NCBI RefSeq assembly: GCF_015595035.1
Contig: NZ_JADNRN010000001.1
Span: forward strand, 868,001-932,000
DNA length: 64,000 bases
DNA from: Marinibium conchae
GTDB taxonomy: Bacteria; Pseudomonadota; Gammaproteobacteria; Enterobacterales; Alteromonadaceae
Direction of reading: 5' to 3'
Below the pieces are notes generated by a model. That model was given only the letters and a program-made list of their open reading frames with translations. It did not search any database and had not been told where the DNA came from. Each line of letters opens with the position of its first letter. Positions within the stretch are counted from its first letter, which is position 1. Both the position numbers and the translations under genes were made by a program. This document shows, piece after piece, positions 19,069 through 27,351 of the stretch.

Positions 19069-19710
19069 TTGAAAAGTTCTCACAAGAAGGCCATCTCCCC
19101 TTGTTTAGCGGGCTTGACGCTTATTGCTTCGCTAGCAATCTCAGGGTGCTCAAGTTTCACTACATCTTCAGAATTGTCGCCTGTGCGAGAGCAGAGCGAT
19201 TTAGGGAATGCTGAGTTGCACACCCATTTGTTAGCAAATGAATTGTTTGCGGCGATGCGACCTGATCGTAACTATCGCTTTGCCGTCGCAGGTTTTGTGC
19301 CGGTTGATACCTTCAAGACAAATCATGAGCACCAAGGTCCTTTAATGCTCTTGGGCCAACAACTCGAACAAGGTTTGATTACCGAAGCAGTAAAACGCGG
19401 TTACGTGGCTCAAGACTACAAAGCGGCAAATAGTATCACCATCACGGAAAAATCTGACCGCGTATTGTCACGTGACATTGACCAGTTAAATACTGTGCAA
19501 CGTGTTGATTTCTTTATAACTGGCACGATCACGCACCAACAGCAAGGTGCGGTTGTCAACGCCAGAATTATAAATGCGCGAAGCAAAGACGTGATTGCGG
19601 CGGCAACTCAGTTTTTCCCAGGGGATTTATTTTGGCAAACAGAACAAGTGACCACTCGTGGTGGCAAACTATATCGTATTGATAACGCAACAACAGGGGC
19701 ATCGTTATGA
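19069..19710 (+). CDS. FlgO-domain outer-membrane lipoprotein, first of three
   Basis: 213 aa. The signal segment (LAGLTLIASLAISGC) ends in a lipobox-like SGC, so the mature protein should be lipidated. The FlgO domain covers about 45-205: RFAVAGFVPVDTF, LLGQQLEQGL, RVLSRDIDQL, FFITGTIT and VNARIINARSKDVIAAA. In Vibrio, FlgO is an outer-membrane lipoprotein of the flagellar apparatus. Here no flagellar gene is nearby, so a flagellar role is unproven. The start is TTG with weak ribosome-binding sequence. The stop overlaps the next ATG (ATGA). Confidence 0.82.
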   Translation: MKSSHKKAISPCLAGLTLIASLAISGCSSFTTSSELSPVREQSDLGNAELHTHLLANELFAAMRPDRNYRFAVAGFVPVDTFKTNHEHQGPLMLLGQQLEQGLITEAVKRGYVAQDYKAANSITITEKSDRVLSRDIDQLNTVQRVDFFITGTITHQQQGAVVNARIINARSKDVIAAATQFFPGDLFWQTEQVTTRGGKLYRIDNATTGASL

Positions 19711-20456
19711 AGCTTTTACTAGTTACACCCTTTTTATTCCTTATATCGGCTTGCTCGCTATTACCTGATTTAGGGTCATTGAGCGCTAGCACTAACGAGC
19801 CAGAAGTGTTGGAGGTAGAACAAGAAACTACGCCAGTGGCAGAAGTCATCAGCACTGCTAGTCAGGAAATGGATCAGCAAGAAGATGCGATTGATGAGTT
19901 CGGTGCTATTGTTCGCCCAGCAGTTTACTCAAGTGTGAATGGTGCATATAAAAGTCGACCATTAGCCAAACACATAGGTGATTATGTGCAGAATATGGCA
20001 CAAGATTTGGTGTCTAATATGGAATATGTCACTGAGCGCACCCCAGTTGCTGTTACGCATTTTTCTCTAATTGACAGCGACTTAAAAGAGACAAATTTAT
20101 TAGGTTTTCAAATTGCAGAGTCCTTTGCTCACGAATTCCATAAATTTAGAATGCCAGTAGTCGAATTTAAAGCGACACAGTTTATTCGCGTCACCGATAC
20201 TGGGGATTTTGTTTTATCAAGAGACTTCCTAGATCTTGCTAGTACCACCCCAATCCAATATGTGCTTACTGGCACGATGACCAAGCATCAAGGCGGTTAC
20301 ATCGTCAATGCGAGAATGCTAGGGATGGAATCGAATGTGATTGTGGCCAGTTCACAAATGTTTATTCCATTTTATGTAGTGGATGCACTGATACCAAGTG
20401 AGTCGAGCAAGTCGGCTGAAATTGTCGACGGGGTTCGCCTCATTCGCGGGGAGTAA
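19707..20456 (+). CDS. FlgO-domain outer-membrane lipoprotein, second of three
   Basis: 249 aa. The signal peptide MKLLLVTPFLFLISAC ends in a lipobox (ISAC). A Glu/Thr-rich linker runs to about residue 75. The FlgO domain follows: VAVTHFSLIDSDLKETN, LLGFQIAESFAHEF, VVEFKATQFIRV, FVLSRDFLDL, YVLTGTMTKHQGGYIVNARM. It starts inside the stop of the first copy (ATGA), the signature of translational coupling, and is six bases from the third copy. The DFKA/EFKA and VLSRD-type motifs are shared between copies, showing paralogy. Confidence 0.85.
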   Translation: MKLLLVTPFLFLISACSLLPDLGSLSASTNEPEVLEVEQETTPVAEVISTASQEMDQQEDAIDEFGAIVRPAVYSSVNGAYKSRPLAKHIGDYVQNMAQDLVSNMEYVTERTPVAVTHFSLIDSDLKETNLLGFQIAESFAHEFHKFRMPVVEFKATQFIRVTDTGDFVLSRDFLDLASTTPIQYVLTGTMTKHQGGYIVNARMLGMESNVIVASSQMFIPFYVVDALIPSESSKSAEIVDGVRLIRGE

Positions 20457-20462
20457 TTTGTT

Positions 20463-21278
20463 ATGCATGACGAAACGATGCCAAAAAGACGCTATCACCG
20501 AAACTACGGTCGAATCTTACTCTTGATGACGTTCGTGCTCTTATTAAGTGGCTGTGCGGTTGGTCGAATGCTAGTTTCAGGCTATACGCCACCACCGTTG
20601 ATTGAGCAATTGGAGCAAGACAATGACTTGCTTGTTGATATTAATCAGGGTGTACAAAATCAAAGGAAACAAGGTGCTATTTCATTAGAATCATATAAAG
20701 GGGATGCTCCTTTTCCATTGCTTCAAAACAGAGGTGATGAGCAAGTAGATTACCGCTCGTGGCAAACACCATCGAGCCTATTTCAGCCTAGTTTTGTGCA
20801 TAAGTCGATAGAAGACTACGCCGCGCAAATGGCCATGGAATTACTTAAGAACAGCGCGGGCTTGAAAACTAGCGACCTTATTGGGGTGGGTTCCTTCGTT
20901 CGCTTAGACAGAAGCTTGCAAACAACTAACGTATTGGGCAATCAATTGTCTGAGTACTTTATATCTGAAGTGCAACAATTTGGTTTGTCGGTGATAGACT
21001 TTAAAGCGATGAATCATGTTCATGTGAGGTCTAGCGGGGACTACATGTTCTCTCGTGATTCGCTCGAATTGGCGCAAGATCTGGAAATGGACCACATGCT
21101 GTCGGGCACCATGATAGACAAACCAAAAGGTATTCAAGTAAACGCGCGGATAATATCGGTTACCAATAAACGCGTAGTGGCTAGCGCATCGGTATTAATT
21201 CCGCACTTCATCGTCCAGCGTTTACACCCTCAAGTGATAGGGCATTACGGTAATATGGCAACTACTGGCGGCGAATAA
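20463..21278 (+). CDS. FlgO-domain outer-membrane lipoprotein, third of three
   Basis: 271 aa. After a basic N-terminus (MPKRRYHRNYGR) comes a hydrophobic core ending in LLLSGC, a lipobox. A linker of about 100 residues separates it from the FlgO domain (LIGVGSFVRLDRSLQTTN, VLGNQLSEYFISEV, SVIDFKAMNHVHV, YMFSRDSLEL, HMLSGTMID, VNARIISVTNKRVVASA). An inner ATG at 20478 could also be the start. It converges with mnmC, and the two coding regions overlap by 17 bases, so there is no room for a separate terminator. Confidence 0.85.
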   Translation: MHDETMPKRRYHRNYGRILLLMTFVLLLSGCAVGRMLVSGYTPPPLIEQLEQDNDLLVDINQGVQNQRKQGAISLESYKGDAPFPLLQNRGDEQVDYRSWQTPSSLFQPSFVHKSIEDYAAQMAMELLKNSAGLKTSDLIGVGSFVRLDRSLQTTNVLGNQLSEYFISEVQQFGLSVIDFKAMNHVHVRSSGDYMFSRDSLELAQDLEMDHMLSGTMIDKPKGIQVNARIISVTNKRVVASASVLIPHFIVQRLHPQVIGHYGNMATTGGE

Positions 21279-23325
21279 GACTTTTGATAAGAAAACGATT
21301 AGGGTTTAACGCGTCTAATAGCGGGTTTCCAAGCGGTAAAGCCTCACCACATATCTGGCTCGCTAATAATTCAGCTGCTAGTGGGGCAGTAGTAAGTCCT
21401 CGTGAACCTAAGCCTGTGAGCATATAAACCCCATTTAAGACGCTAGGCACTGGATAATATTGCGGCGGCTTAGCCTTATATAATTCGTTCAGTTCCATTT
21501 TCTGCAAAGCGGTGTCTGGCACCGCACCAACAGCAGGAAGGTGATCGGGTAAGCTGCATCTAATTGCTGCCCGCCCGGGGTTTTCACCTTGATTGAGTGC
21601 AATATCATTAGCCCACGTCGCTTGTTGCAGTGCAGATTGATGCATGGCTAAATTAATTTGCGCCTCGCTTGGCCGGTAATCAATACTAGTGTCGTTTTTG
21701 ATGTAGGTTGATCCCATTGCTAAATGCCCACTCATAACGGGTGTCATATATCCTTTATGACACAACACTGTCTTGAGTTGGCCCATTTTTGAATTGTTGA
21801 TGGAGCTTGGGATACTTTCTACTTGACCTCGTGTTAGACGGAAGGGTAAATCTAGTGCAGCAATAGTCGCTGATTTAGAGCCGCAGGCCAAAACAACAGC
21901 GTCTACCTCTATTTGTTCAGGCTTTTTGTTACCGCACTCAAAGTGTAACAGCGCTAAGCTTTTTTGAGGCTGGTGTAATGAAGATGCGCTTTTGGCTGTT
22001 AGGTTGATTAATTCGTGCTCAAATTTGACTGAAAAGTTTGAGCATAGCGAATGAGTTAAGCTAATGCAGGCCTTGGTGAGTTCAGGTGGAGAGATCCAGC
22101 CTCCTAGGGGCAAGAATAAACTGTCGTGAGGTATGTCAATACCTGCTATGTCGCTGGCTTCTACCTTATTGCGCCAATTAACTAAGTCGCTGGGCCAGGT
22201 TTGTTTAGCCATCATTTTTGTGTAGCGCTTTGTTACGTTGTCATTAAAAGCAAGTTGCAGCACCCCACACCAACTGTGAGAAAAGTGGGCACCTTGATTC
22301 AAAATATCGTCGTAGAAGCGCCTTGCATACAAAAAGCTATGAGCATGAATTTGACTAGCTATTCCAGCTTCGGCATTCAATTGTGGGTAGAAGCCACCTT
22401 GATCATTACCTGAAGCTCCCTGTGCAAGTTGTTTATCTGCGCAATAGAGGGTAACTCGCTTGCCTCGTTCTACTAGTTTTAGAGCCATTATGGCAGCGGC
22501 AATACCGCCGCCAACCACGGCAATATGATTTTTTTTAGCATCGACTGAATCTACAGAGCAATGTCGATGAAAAATGGGCGATTGTCGAGTAACGGCAAGC
22601 TTCTCGACCGACTTATTTTCGCCTACAAGCATTTCTCGTTTTCTACCAAAGCCTTTTTGTTTTTTTACATCAAAGCCAACCGCCGCAAGGCCACGTTTTA
22701 CTGCGCCAGCGGCCGTAAATGTAGCGAAAGTAGCATCGGCCTTACTCAAACGCGCAATAGCTTCGTAGAGTTTGTCGTTCCACATGTCATTATTTTTGCT
22801 AGGTGCAAAACCGTCTAGAAACCAAGCATCTATCCGACCTAGGGGCTGAGAGTGACATTGCTGAAAACCCTCCGTGGCGTCGCCTAAGAATAGATCGAGG
22901 ATAACTTTACCGTGGAAGAGTGATATGCGGTGAAAACCTGGAAGCAAAACAGGGTAGTGCTGGATTAGTTCCTTGCTATATTCAGCAAGTTCCGGCCACA
23001 AATTCAATGCTTTGCGCAGGTCTTCTATTCTAAGTGGAAACTTTTCGGTGCTTAGGTAATACAGTTGTTGCGATTGGTCTTTTACAATATCCAAAAAAGT
23101 TTTTGCTGTTAGCAGAAAGTTTAAGCCAGTACCAAAGCCCGTTTCACCGATAGAAAACGAAGATGACTGTGAACCCTGCCAACGCTCGATGAGCTTATTG
23201 CTTTCGATAAATACGTACTGAGTTTCTTTAAGTCCGTTTTCATTTGAAAAATATACATCATCAAAGCTTTGTGCTACAGGTGTGCCAAATTCGTTAAATT
23301 CGATGTTTGCAGATGTGATCTTCAT
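21262..23325 (-). CDS. mnmC: Bifunctional tRNA mnm5s2U biosynthesis protein MnmC
   Basis: 687 aa. The N-terminal part (about 1-245) is the SAM-dependent methyltransferase MnmC(m) (SIGETGFGTGLNFLL, then DAWFLDGFAPSKNNDMW). The C-terminal part is the FAD-dependent demodification domain MnmC(o) (IAVVGGGIAAAIMALKL). It converts cmnm5(s2)U34 to nm5 and then mnm5(s2)U34 in tRNAs for Lys, Glu and Gln. Two tRNA-Gln(UUG) genes, likely substrates, lie at 62.1-62.4 kb. It is divergent from fabB, as in E. coli. Confidence 0.95.
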   Translation of the reverse strand: MKITSANIEFNEFGTPVAQSFDDVYFSNENGLKETQYVFIESNKLIERWQGSQSSSFSIGETGFGTGLNFLLTAKTFLDIVKDQSQQLYYLSTEKFPLRIEDLRKALNLWPELAEYSKELIQHYPVLLPGFHRISLFHGKVILDLFLGDATEGFQQCHSQPLGRIDAWFLDGFAPSKNNDMWNDKLYEAIARLSKADATFATFTAAGAVKRGLAAVGFDVKKQKGFGRKREMLVGENKSVEKLAVTRQSPIFHRHCSVDSVDAKKNHIAVVGGGIAAAIMALKLVERGKRVTLYCADKQLAQGASGNDQGGFYPQLNAEAGIASQIHAHSFLYARRFYDDILNQGAHFSHSWCGVLQLAFNDNVTKRYTKMMAKQTWPSDLVNWRNKVEASDIAGIDIPHDSLFLPLGGWISPPELTKACISLTHSLCSNFSVKFEHELINLTAKSASSLHQPQKSLALLHFECGNKKPEQIEVDAVVLACGSKSATIAALDLPFRLTRGQVESIPSSINNSKMGQLKTVLCHKGYMTPVMSGHLAMGSTYIKNDTSIDYRPSEAQINLAMHQSALQQATWANDIALNQGENPGRAAIRCSLPDHLPAVGAVPDTALQKMELNELYKAKPPQYYPVPSVLNGVYMLTGLGSRGLTTAPLAAELLASQICGEALPLGNPLLDALNPNRFLIKSLIRRQ

Positions 23326-23453
23326 AGCGATTAATAGTACTTCGTTGATGCGGCTTTTACTCTAAGAGCAAGTATAACATGTTCTTAAAGGCATCTTTAC
23401 TGCTCAATTTGAGACTTAATTGCCCACAATGGTGATTTATTTTGCTGATTTCG

Positions 23454-23470
23454 TTAATATCAGACCAGTT
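23454..23470 (-). promoter_or_regulatory. FadR box upstream of fabB
   Basis: The minus strand reads AACTGGTCTGATATTAA, with a perfect AACTGGTC half-site of the FadR operator. A -10-like TAACAT at 23487-23492 would put the box centre near -37, where E. coli FadR activates fabA and fabB. Confidence 0.65.
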
Positions 23471-23610
23471 AGTGGTAAAAAAAAGCTAACATTGCGCAGC
23501 TTTTAGAAGAATTACAATTTCCACAATGTTTGTATATTCTGAAAACATATATTCACAAGTTTCTTAGCTTGTAATAATTATTCAAAACGCAACAACAGAT
23601 TGGGTGAAAA

Positions 23611-24825
23611 ATGAGAAGAGCAGTCATAACCGGCTTAGGCATCGTGTCGAGTATAGGAAATAATAAACAGGAAGTAACTGAGTCGTTAAAAGCAGGGCGC
23701 TCAGGTATAACGTTTTCTCAACAGTTTGCAGATATGGGTCTTCGAAGCCAAGTATGGGGTGACCTAAAACTCGATTTGAAAGAACATATTGATCGCAAGG
23801 CACTAAGATTCATGGGCGATGCTGCTAGCTACGCATATATTGCTATGCAACAAGCCATTGAAGACGCAGGCCTTAGTGAAGAGCAATACTCAAATGAAAG
23901 AGTGGGTATTATTGCTGGCTCGGGCGGTGCATCTTCAGAAAACCAAGTTATTTCTGCCGACACATTGCGTGAAAAAAGTGTGAAGCGCATTGGTCCATAT
24001 ATGGTGACACGTTGCATGGGCTCTACCGTATCTGCCTGCCTTGCAACACCGTTTAAAATTAAAGGTGTAAACTATAGTATTTCGTCAGCCTGTGCTACCA
24101 GTGCACACTGCATTGGTAATGCGCTTGAGATGATACAGTTAGGCAAGCAAGACATGATATTTGCCGGTGGTGGTGAAGAGTTACACTGGGCACTATCGAG
24201 TCAATTTGATGCAATGGGTGCTCTGTCAACGAAATACAACGATGAACCAACTAAAGCATCACGTACCTACGATGCAGACCGTGACGGCTTCGTTAGCTCA
24301 GGCGGTGGCGGCATGGTTGTGGTTGAAGAACTTGAGCACGCGCTAGCCCGTGGCGCTAAGATTTATGCTGAAATCGTAGGTTACGGTGCAACATCCGACG
24401 GCTATGACATGGTTGCTCCTTCTGGAGAAGGCGCAATACGATGCATGAAACAGGCTCTTCAAGGTATAGACCAATCAGTTGACTATCTCAATACTCATGG
24501 TACATCTACGCCAGTGGGCGATGTTAAAGAGCTAGAGGCGATTCAAGCTTTATTTGGTGATGACAGCCCTGCAATGAGTGCAACTAAATCATTAACCGGG
24601 CACGCGCTAGGCGCGGCAGGTGTTAATGAAGCGATATACAGTTTGTTAATGATGGAAAATAGCTTTATTGCTCCATCGATTAACGTAGATACGCTTGATG
24701 AAGCCGCTAAAGGTCTCGATATAGTGACAGAAATGCGTGAGCAGCCGCTCGACCTCATCATGTCGAACAGCTTTGGTTTCGGTGGCACTAACGCAACGCT
24801 TACTTTCAAAAAGTATCAGTCGTAG
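23611..24825 (+). CDS. fabB: 3-oxoacyl-[acyl-carrier-protein] synthase I
   Basis: 404 aa condensing enzyme required for unsaturated fatty acid synthesis. The catalytic triad is visible: C161 in SSACATSAH, His in [11 protein letters not shown] near 296 and His in [12 protein letters not shown] near 331. The Met-Arg-Arg-Ala-Val-Ile-Thr-Gly start and length match E. coli FabB (406). fabA is not in the window. A FadR box precedes it and a strong terminator follows. Confidence 0.96.
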   Translation: MRRAVITGLGIVSSIGNNKQEVTESLKAGRSGITFSQQFADMGLRSQVWGDLKLDLKEHIDRKALRFMGDAASYAYIAMQQAIEDAGLSEEQYSNERVGIIAGSGGASSENQVISADTLREKSVKRIGPYMVTRCMGSTVSACLATPFKIKGVNYSISSACATSAHCIGNALEMIQLGKQDMIFAGGGEELHWALSSQFDAMGALSTKYNDEPTKASRTYDADRDGFVSSGGGGMVVVEELEHALARGAKIYAEIVGYGATSDGYDMVAPSGEGAIRCMKQALQGIDQSVDYLNTHGTSTPVGDVKELEAIQALFGDDSPAMSATKSLTGHALGAAGVNEAIYSLLMMENSFIAPSINVDTLDEAAKGLDIVTEMREQPLDLIMSNSFGFGGTNATLTFKKYQS

Positions 24826-24856
24826 GCCAAAGGCTCATCGGTCGGAAAGACGTCAT

Positions 24857-24884
24857 AAAGCCATTCAATGTGAATGGCTTTTTT
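24857..24884 (+). terminator. Rho-independent terminator after fabB
   Basis: AAGCCATTCA/TGAATGGCTT with a 2-3 base loop and a T-run. It sits just before pdxB, so any pdxB start upstream of 24884 would be inside the hairpin. Confidence 0.9.
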
Positions 24885-24903
24885 ATGTAAAGGAAAACAG
24901 CTA

Positions 24904-26088
24904 GTGAATATTCTATATGATGCTGCCATGCCTTATGCTGAGAACTTTTTTGCAGATTTAGGTGAAGCAACTGCTTTTGAGTCTGGGAAGTTGAGGCCTG
25001 AACAGCTTTCTGAGACCAATGCGCTGATGGTGAGATCGACTACTAAGGTTGACAAGGCCTTGTTAAGTTATGCAAGTAAGCTCGAGTTTGTTGGCACCGC
25101 AACTGCCGGCATTAATCATTTTGACTTGCCTGAATTAAATCGTAGGGGGATCAAATGGTGCTCTGCTGCTGGCTGCAATGCCATTGCAGTTGCTGAGTAT
25201 GTTGTTAGTGCAATTTATCACCTTGCTTATGAAGATAGCTTTCTACCACAAACGAAAAAAGTGGCAATCGTGGGAGCAGGAAACGTCGGGACAGCGCTCG
25301 CTTTGCGATTACAAGCGCTTCAAATAGACTATGTATTATATGATCCGCCGCTTCAAGCCAAAGGTGATTCTAGGCACTTTGTTTCCTTTGGCGAGCTACT
25401 GTCGGCTGATATTATCTGCTTGCATGTTCCTCTAGTAGAAGACGGCGAACACCCAACACGGAATATGATCAGCGATAGCGAATTGCGTCAAATTAGCGAA
25501 GCGCAATATCTGATCAATGCCTGTCGAGGAGAGGTTATTAATAATCGTGCTCTACTGGAAGCCTTTAACGCAGGTAAAAAACTGAATGTGATACTCGATG
25601 TTTGGGAAGGTGAACCCTACATTGAGCACAGGCTTATCCCTTTTGTTAGATTTGCTACTGCACATATTGCGGGACACACCCTAGAGGGTAAAGCGCGAGG
25701 AACATCAATGCTTTATGACCAATTTTGTGAATGGAAAGGGCTCGAGAAGCAACAACAGTTAGCCACTTTTTTACCAAACTATCAGAATTGCCCCACATTA
25801 TTGGCTAACAAAAGTACGTTTGAACAAATTTTTCATGTTGTAAAACATATGTATAACATCAAAATGGATGATGGTAATTTTCGCTCTCGCATGGCAAAAT
25901 CAGAGGCCTTCGCTGATATTCGAAAAAACTATCAAATACGAAGAGAATTTAGCGCTGCCACCCTTTATGTTGATACAGTAGGAGAGGTAGCGGGTGAACT
26001 GCCGGCTAATAGCGATAATAATATTGCGTTAAAGCAAAAAGAAGCAGTGCAAATAGCGAGAGAACTAGGGTTTTTAATAGCCAACTAG
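24904..26088 (+). CDS. pdxB: Erythronate-4-phosphate dehydrogenase
   Basis: 394 aa D-2-hydroxyacid dehydrogenase of pyridoxal 5'-phosphate synthesis. The start is the GTG at 24904 (MNILYDAAMPYAENFF), matching the family N-terminus; AAAGGAAA lies eight bases upstream, and the longer frame from 24874 would begin in the fabB terminator. The NAD-binding motif is VAIVGAGNVGTAL near residue 120. The catalytic Arg lies in NACRGEVINN, the Glu in DVWEGEP and the His in AHIAGHTLEG. fabB-pdxB-asd/usg-type order is shared with E. coli. Confidence 0.95.
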   Translation: MNILYDAAMPYAENFFADLGEATAFESGKLRPEQLSETNALMVRSTTKVDKALLSYASKLEFVGTATAGINHFDLPELNRRGIKWCSAAGCNAIAVAEYVVSAIYHLAYEDSFLPQTKKVAIVGAGNVGTALALRLQALQIDYVLYDPPLQAKGDSRHFVSFGELLSADIICLHVPLVEDGEHPTRNMISDSELRQISEAQYLINACRGEVINNRALLEAFNAGKKLNVILDVWEGEPYIEHRLIPFVRFATAHIAGHTLEGKARGTSMLYDQFCEWKGLEKQQQLATFLPNYQNCPTLLANKSTFEQIFHVVKHMYNIKMDDGNFRSRMAKSEAFADIRKNYQIRREFSAATLYVDTVGEVAGELPANSDNNIALKQKEAVQIARELGFLIAN

Positions 26089-26134
26089 CGACAGATGTCT
26101 ACCCTTTTTATATTATTTTTGGAGATACAAATTC

Positions 26135-27151
26135 ATGTCACAGTTGTTTGACGTTGCCGTACTAGGCGCAACTGGCTTAGTTGGCCAAACAATGATGGAA
26201 CTGCTTGCTGAGCGAGATTTCCCTATAAACAAATTATATCCATTAGCCAGTGAGCGCTCTGCTGGTGGTGAGATCACCTTCAAGGGTGAAAAAATCACGG
26301 TTCTCAATGCTGACGAATTTGATTGGTCTAAAGTGCAATTCGGCTTTTTCTCGGCAGGAGGTAGTGTGTCTGCCAAATTTGCGCCATTGGCTGCTGAAGC
26401 CGGATGCGTAGTGATAGACAATACCTCTCACTACCGATATGAAGCAGACATACCGCTTGTGGTGCCTGAGGTAAATTCCCATGCGCTGGCTGATTTTCGT
26501 AATCGTAATATCATCGCCAACCCTAACTGCTCAACGATTCAGATGATGGTTGCATTAAAACCAATTCATGATGCCGTTGGGATTGAAAGAATCAACGTAT
26601 GCACTTACCAATCTGTATCAGGTGCAGGTAAGTCTTCAATGGAAGCTTTAGCAAGACAAACGGCAGAACTGTTAAACGCAAAAGCGGTAACAGGCGATGA
26701 ATTTAGTCGTCAGATTGCTTTCAACGTTATTCCGCAGATTGATATGTTCATGGATAACGATTACACCAAAGAAGAAATGAAAATGGTGTGGGAAACTCAA
26801 AAGATCATGGGTGACGAGAGTATTTTAGTAAATGCAACGGCAGTTCGAGTGCCGGTTTTCTATGGCCACGGTGAAGCAATTCATATCGAAACAAGACAAC
26901 AGATCGATGCAGAAGATGTTAAGCAACTTCTGAGTGCGGCGCCGGGTGTTACCCTATACGCTCAAACCGACGAGTTCCCCACACAGGTCTCATCTGCTAG
27001 TGGCAATGACTCGGTTCATGTTGGTAGGGTGCGTAATGATATTTCGCATAGCCACGGTATTAATCTGTGGGTGGTTTCGGATAACATACGAAAAGGTGCT
27101 GCAACTAACAGCGTGCAGATTGCGGAAACACTAATAAAAGAATATTTATAA
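26135..27151 (+). CDS. asd: Aspartate-semialdehyde dehydrogenase
   Basis: 338 aa. NADP-binding GATGLVGQTM is at the N-terminus, the catalytic Cys is C132 in NPNCSTIQ, and the acyl-acceptor region SGAGKSSMEAL follows. The C-terminal substrate/His block is RVRNDISHSHGINLWVVSDNIRKGAA. It reduces aspartyl phosphate to aspartate semialdehyde for Lys, Met, Thr and diaminopimelate; dapB, next but one in that pathway, is at 44 kb. Because Cys and His are intact, I call a functional Asd rather than the inactive-looking Usg paralogue found at this place in E. coli. Confidence 0.93.
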   Translation: MSQLFDVAVLGATGLVGQTMMELLAERDFPINKLYPLASERSAGGEITFKGEKITVLNADEFDWSKVQFGFFSAGGSVSAKFAPLAAEAGCVVIDNTSHYRYEADIPLVVPEVNSHALADFRNRNIIANPNCSTIQMMVALKPIHDAVGIERINVCTYQSVSGAGKSSMEALARQTAELLNAKAVTGDEFSRQIAFNVIPQIDMFMDNDYTKEEMKMVWETQKIMGDESILVNATAVRVPVFYGHGEAIHIETRQQIDAEDVKQLLSAAPGVTLYAQTDEFPTQVSSASGNDSVHVGRVRNDISHSHGINLWVVSDNIRKGAATNSVQIAETLIKEYL

Positions 27152-27167
27152 ATAATCAGTCAGTAAT

Positions 27168-27227
27168 GCCGATAACCTGTTGATGAGACAAGCTCTTTAG
27201 GCTTGATCAACTTAGTTATCGGCTTTT
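27168..27227 (+). terminator. Long hairpin terminator after asd
   Basis: Outer arms GCCGATAAC (27168-27176) and GTTATCGGC (27215-27223) enclose further pairing GTTGAT/ATCAAC and CAAGC/GCTTG, followed by TTTT. Confidence 0.8.
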
Positions 27228-27351
27228 CAACAAAATAAAGAAAGTAAATTCAGATTGAATAGCAAGTGCCTTAGTTAACTATCGGGTCGTCTTCTTAACT
27301 TAATGCATTGTCAGTGTGAACAGCTTGTATTGGAGAGTTAAAAAAGTTGCT

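Noticed and set aside
23364-23392. Imperfect inverted repeat AAGAGCA/TGTTCTT upstream of mnmC and fabB as a FabR site
   Set aside because: It does not match the FabR consensus I know and has one mismatch; too weak to report as a feature.
24874-24903. Upstream extension of pdxB
   Set aside because: The extension lies in the fabB terminator hairpin; the GTG at 24904 has a ribosome-binding site and fits the family N-terminus.
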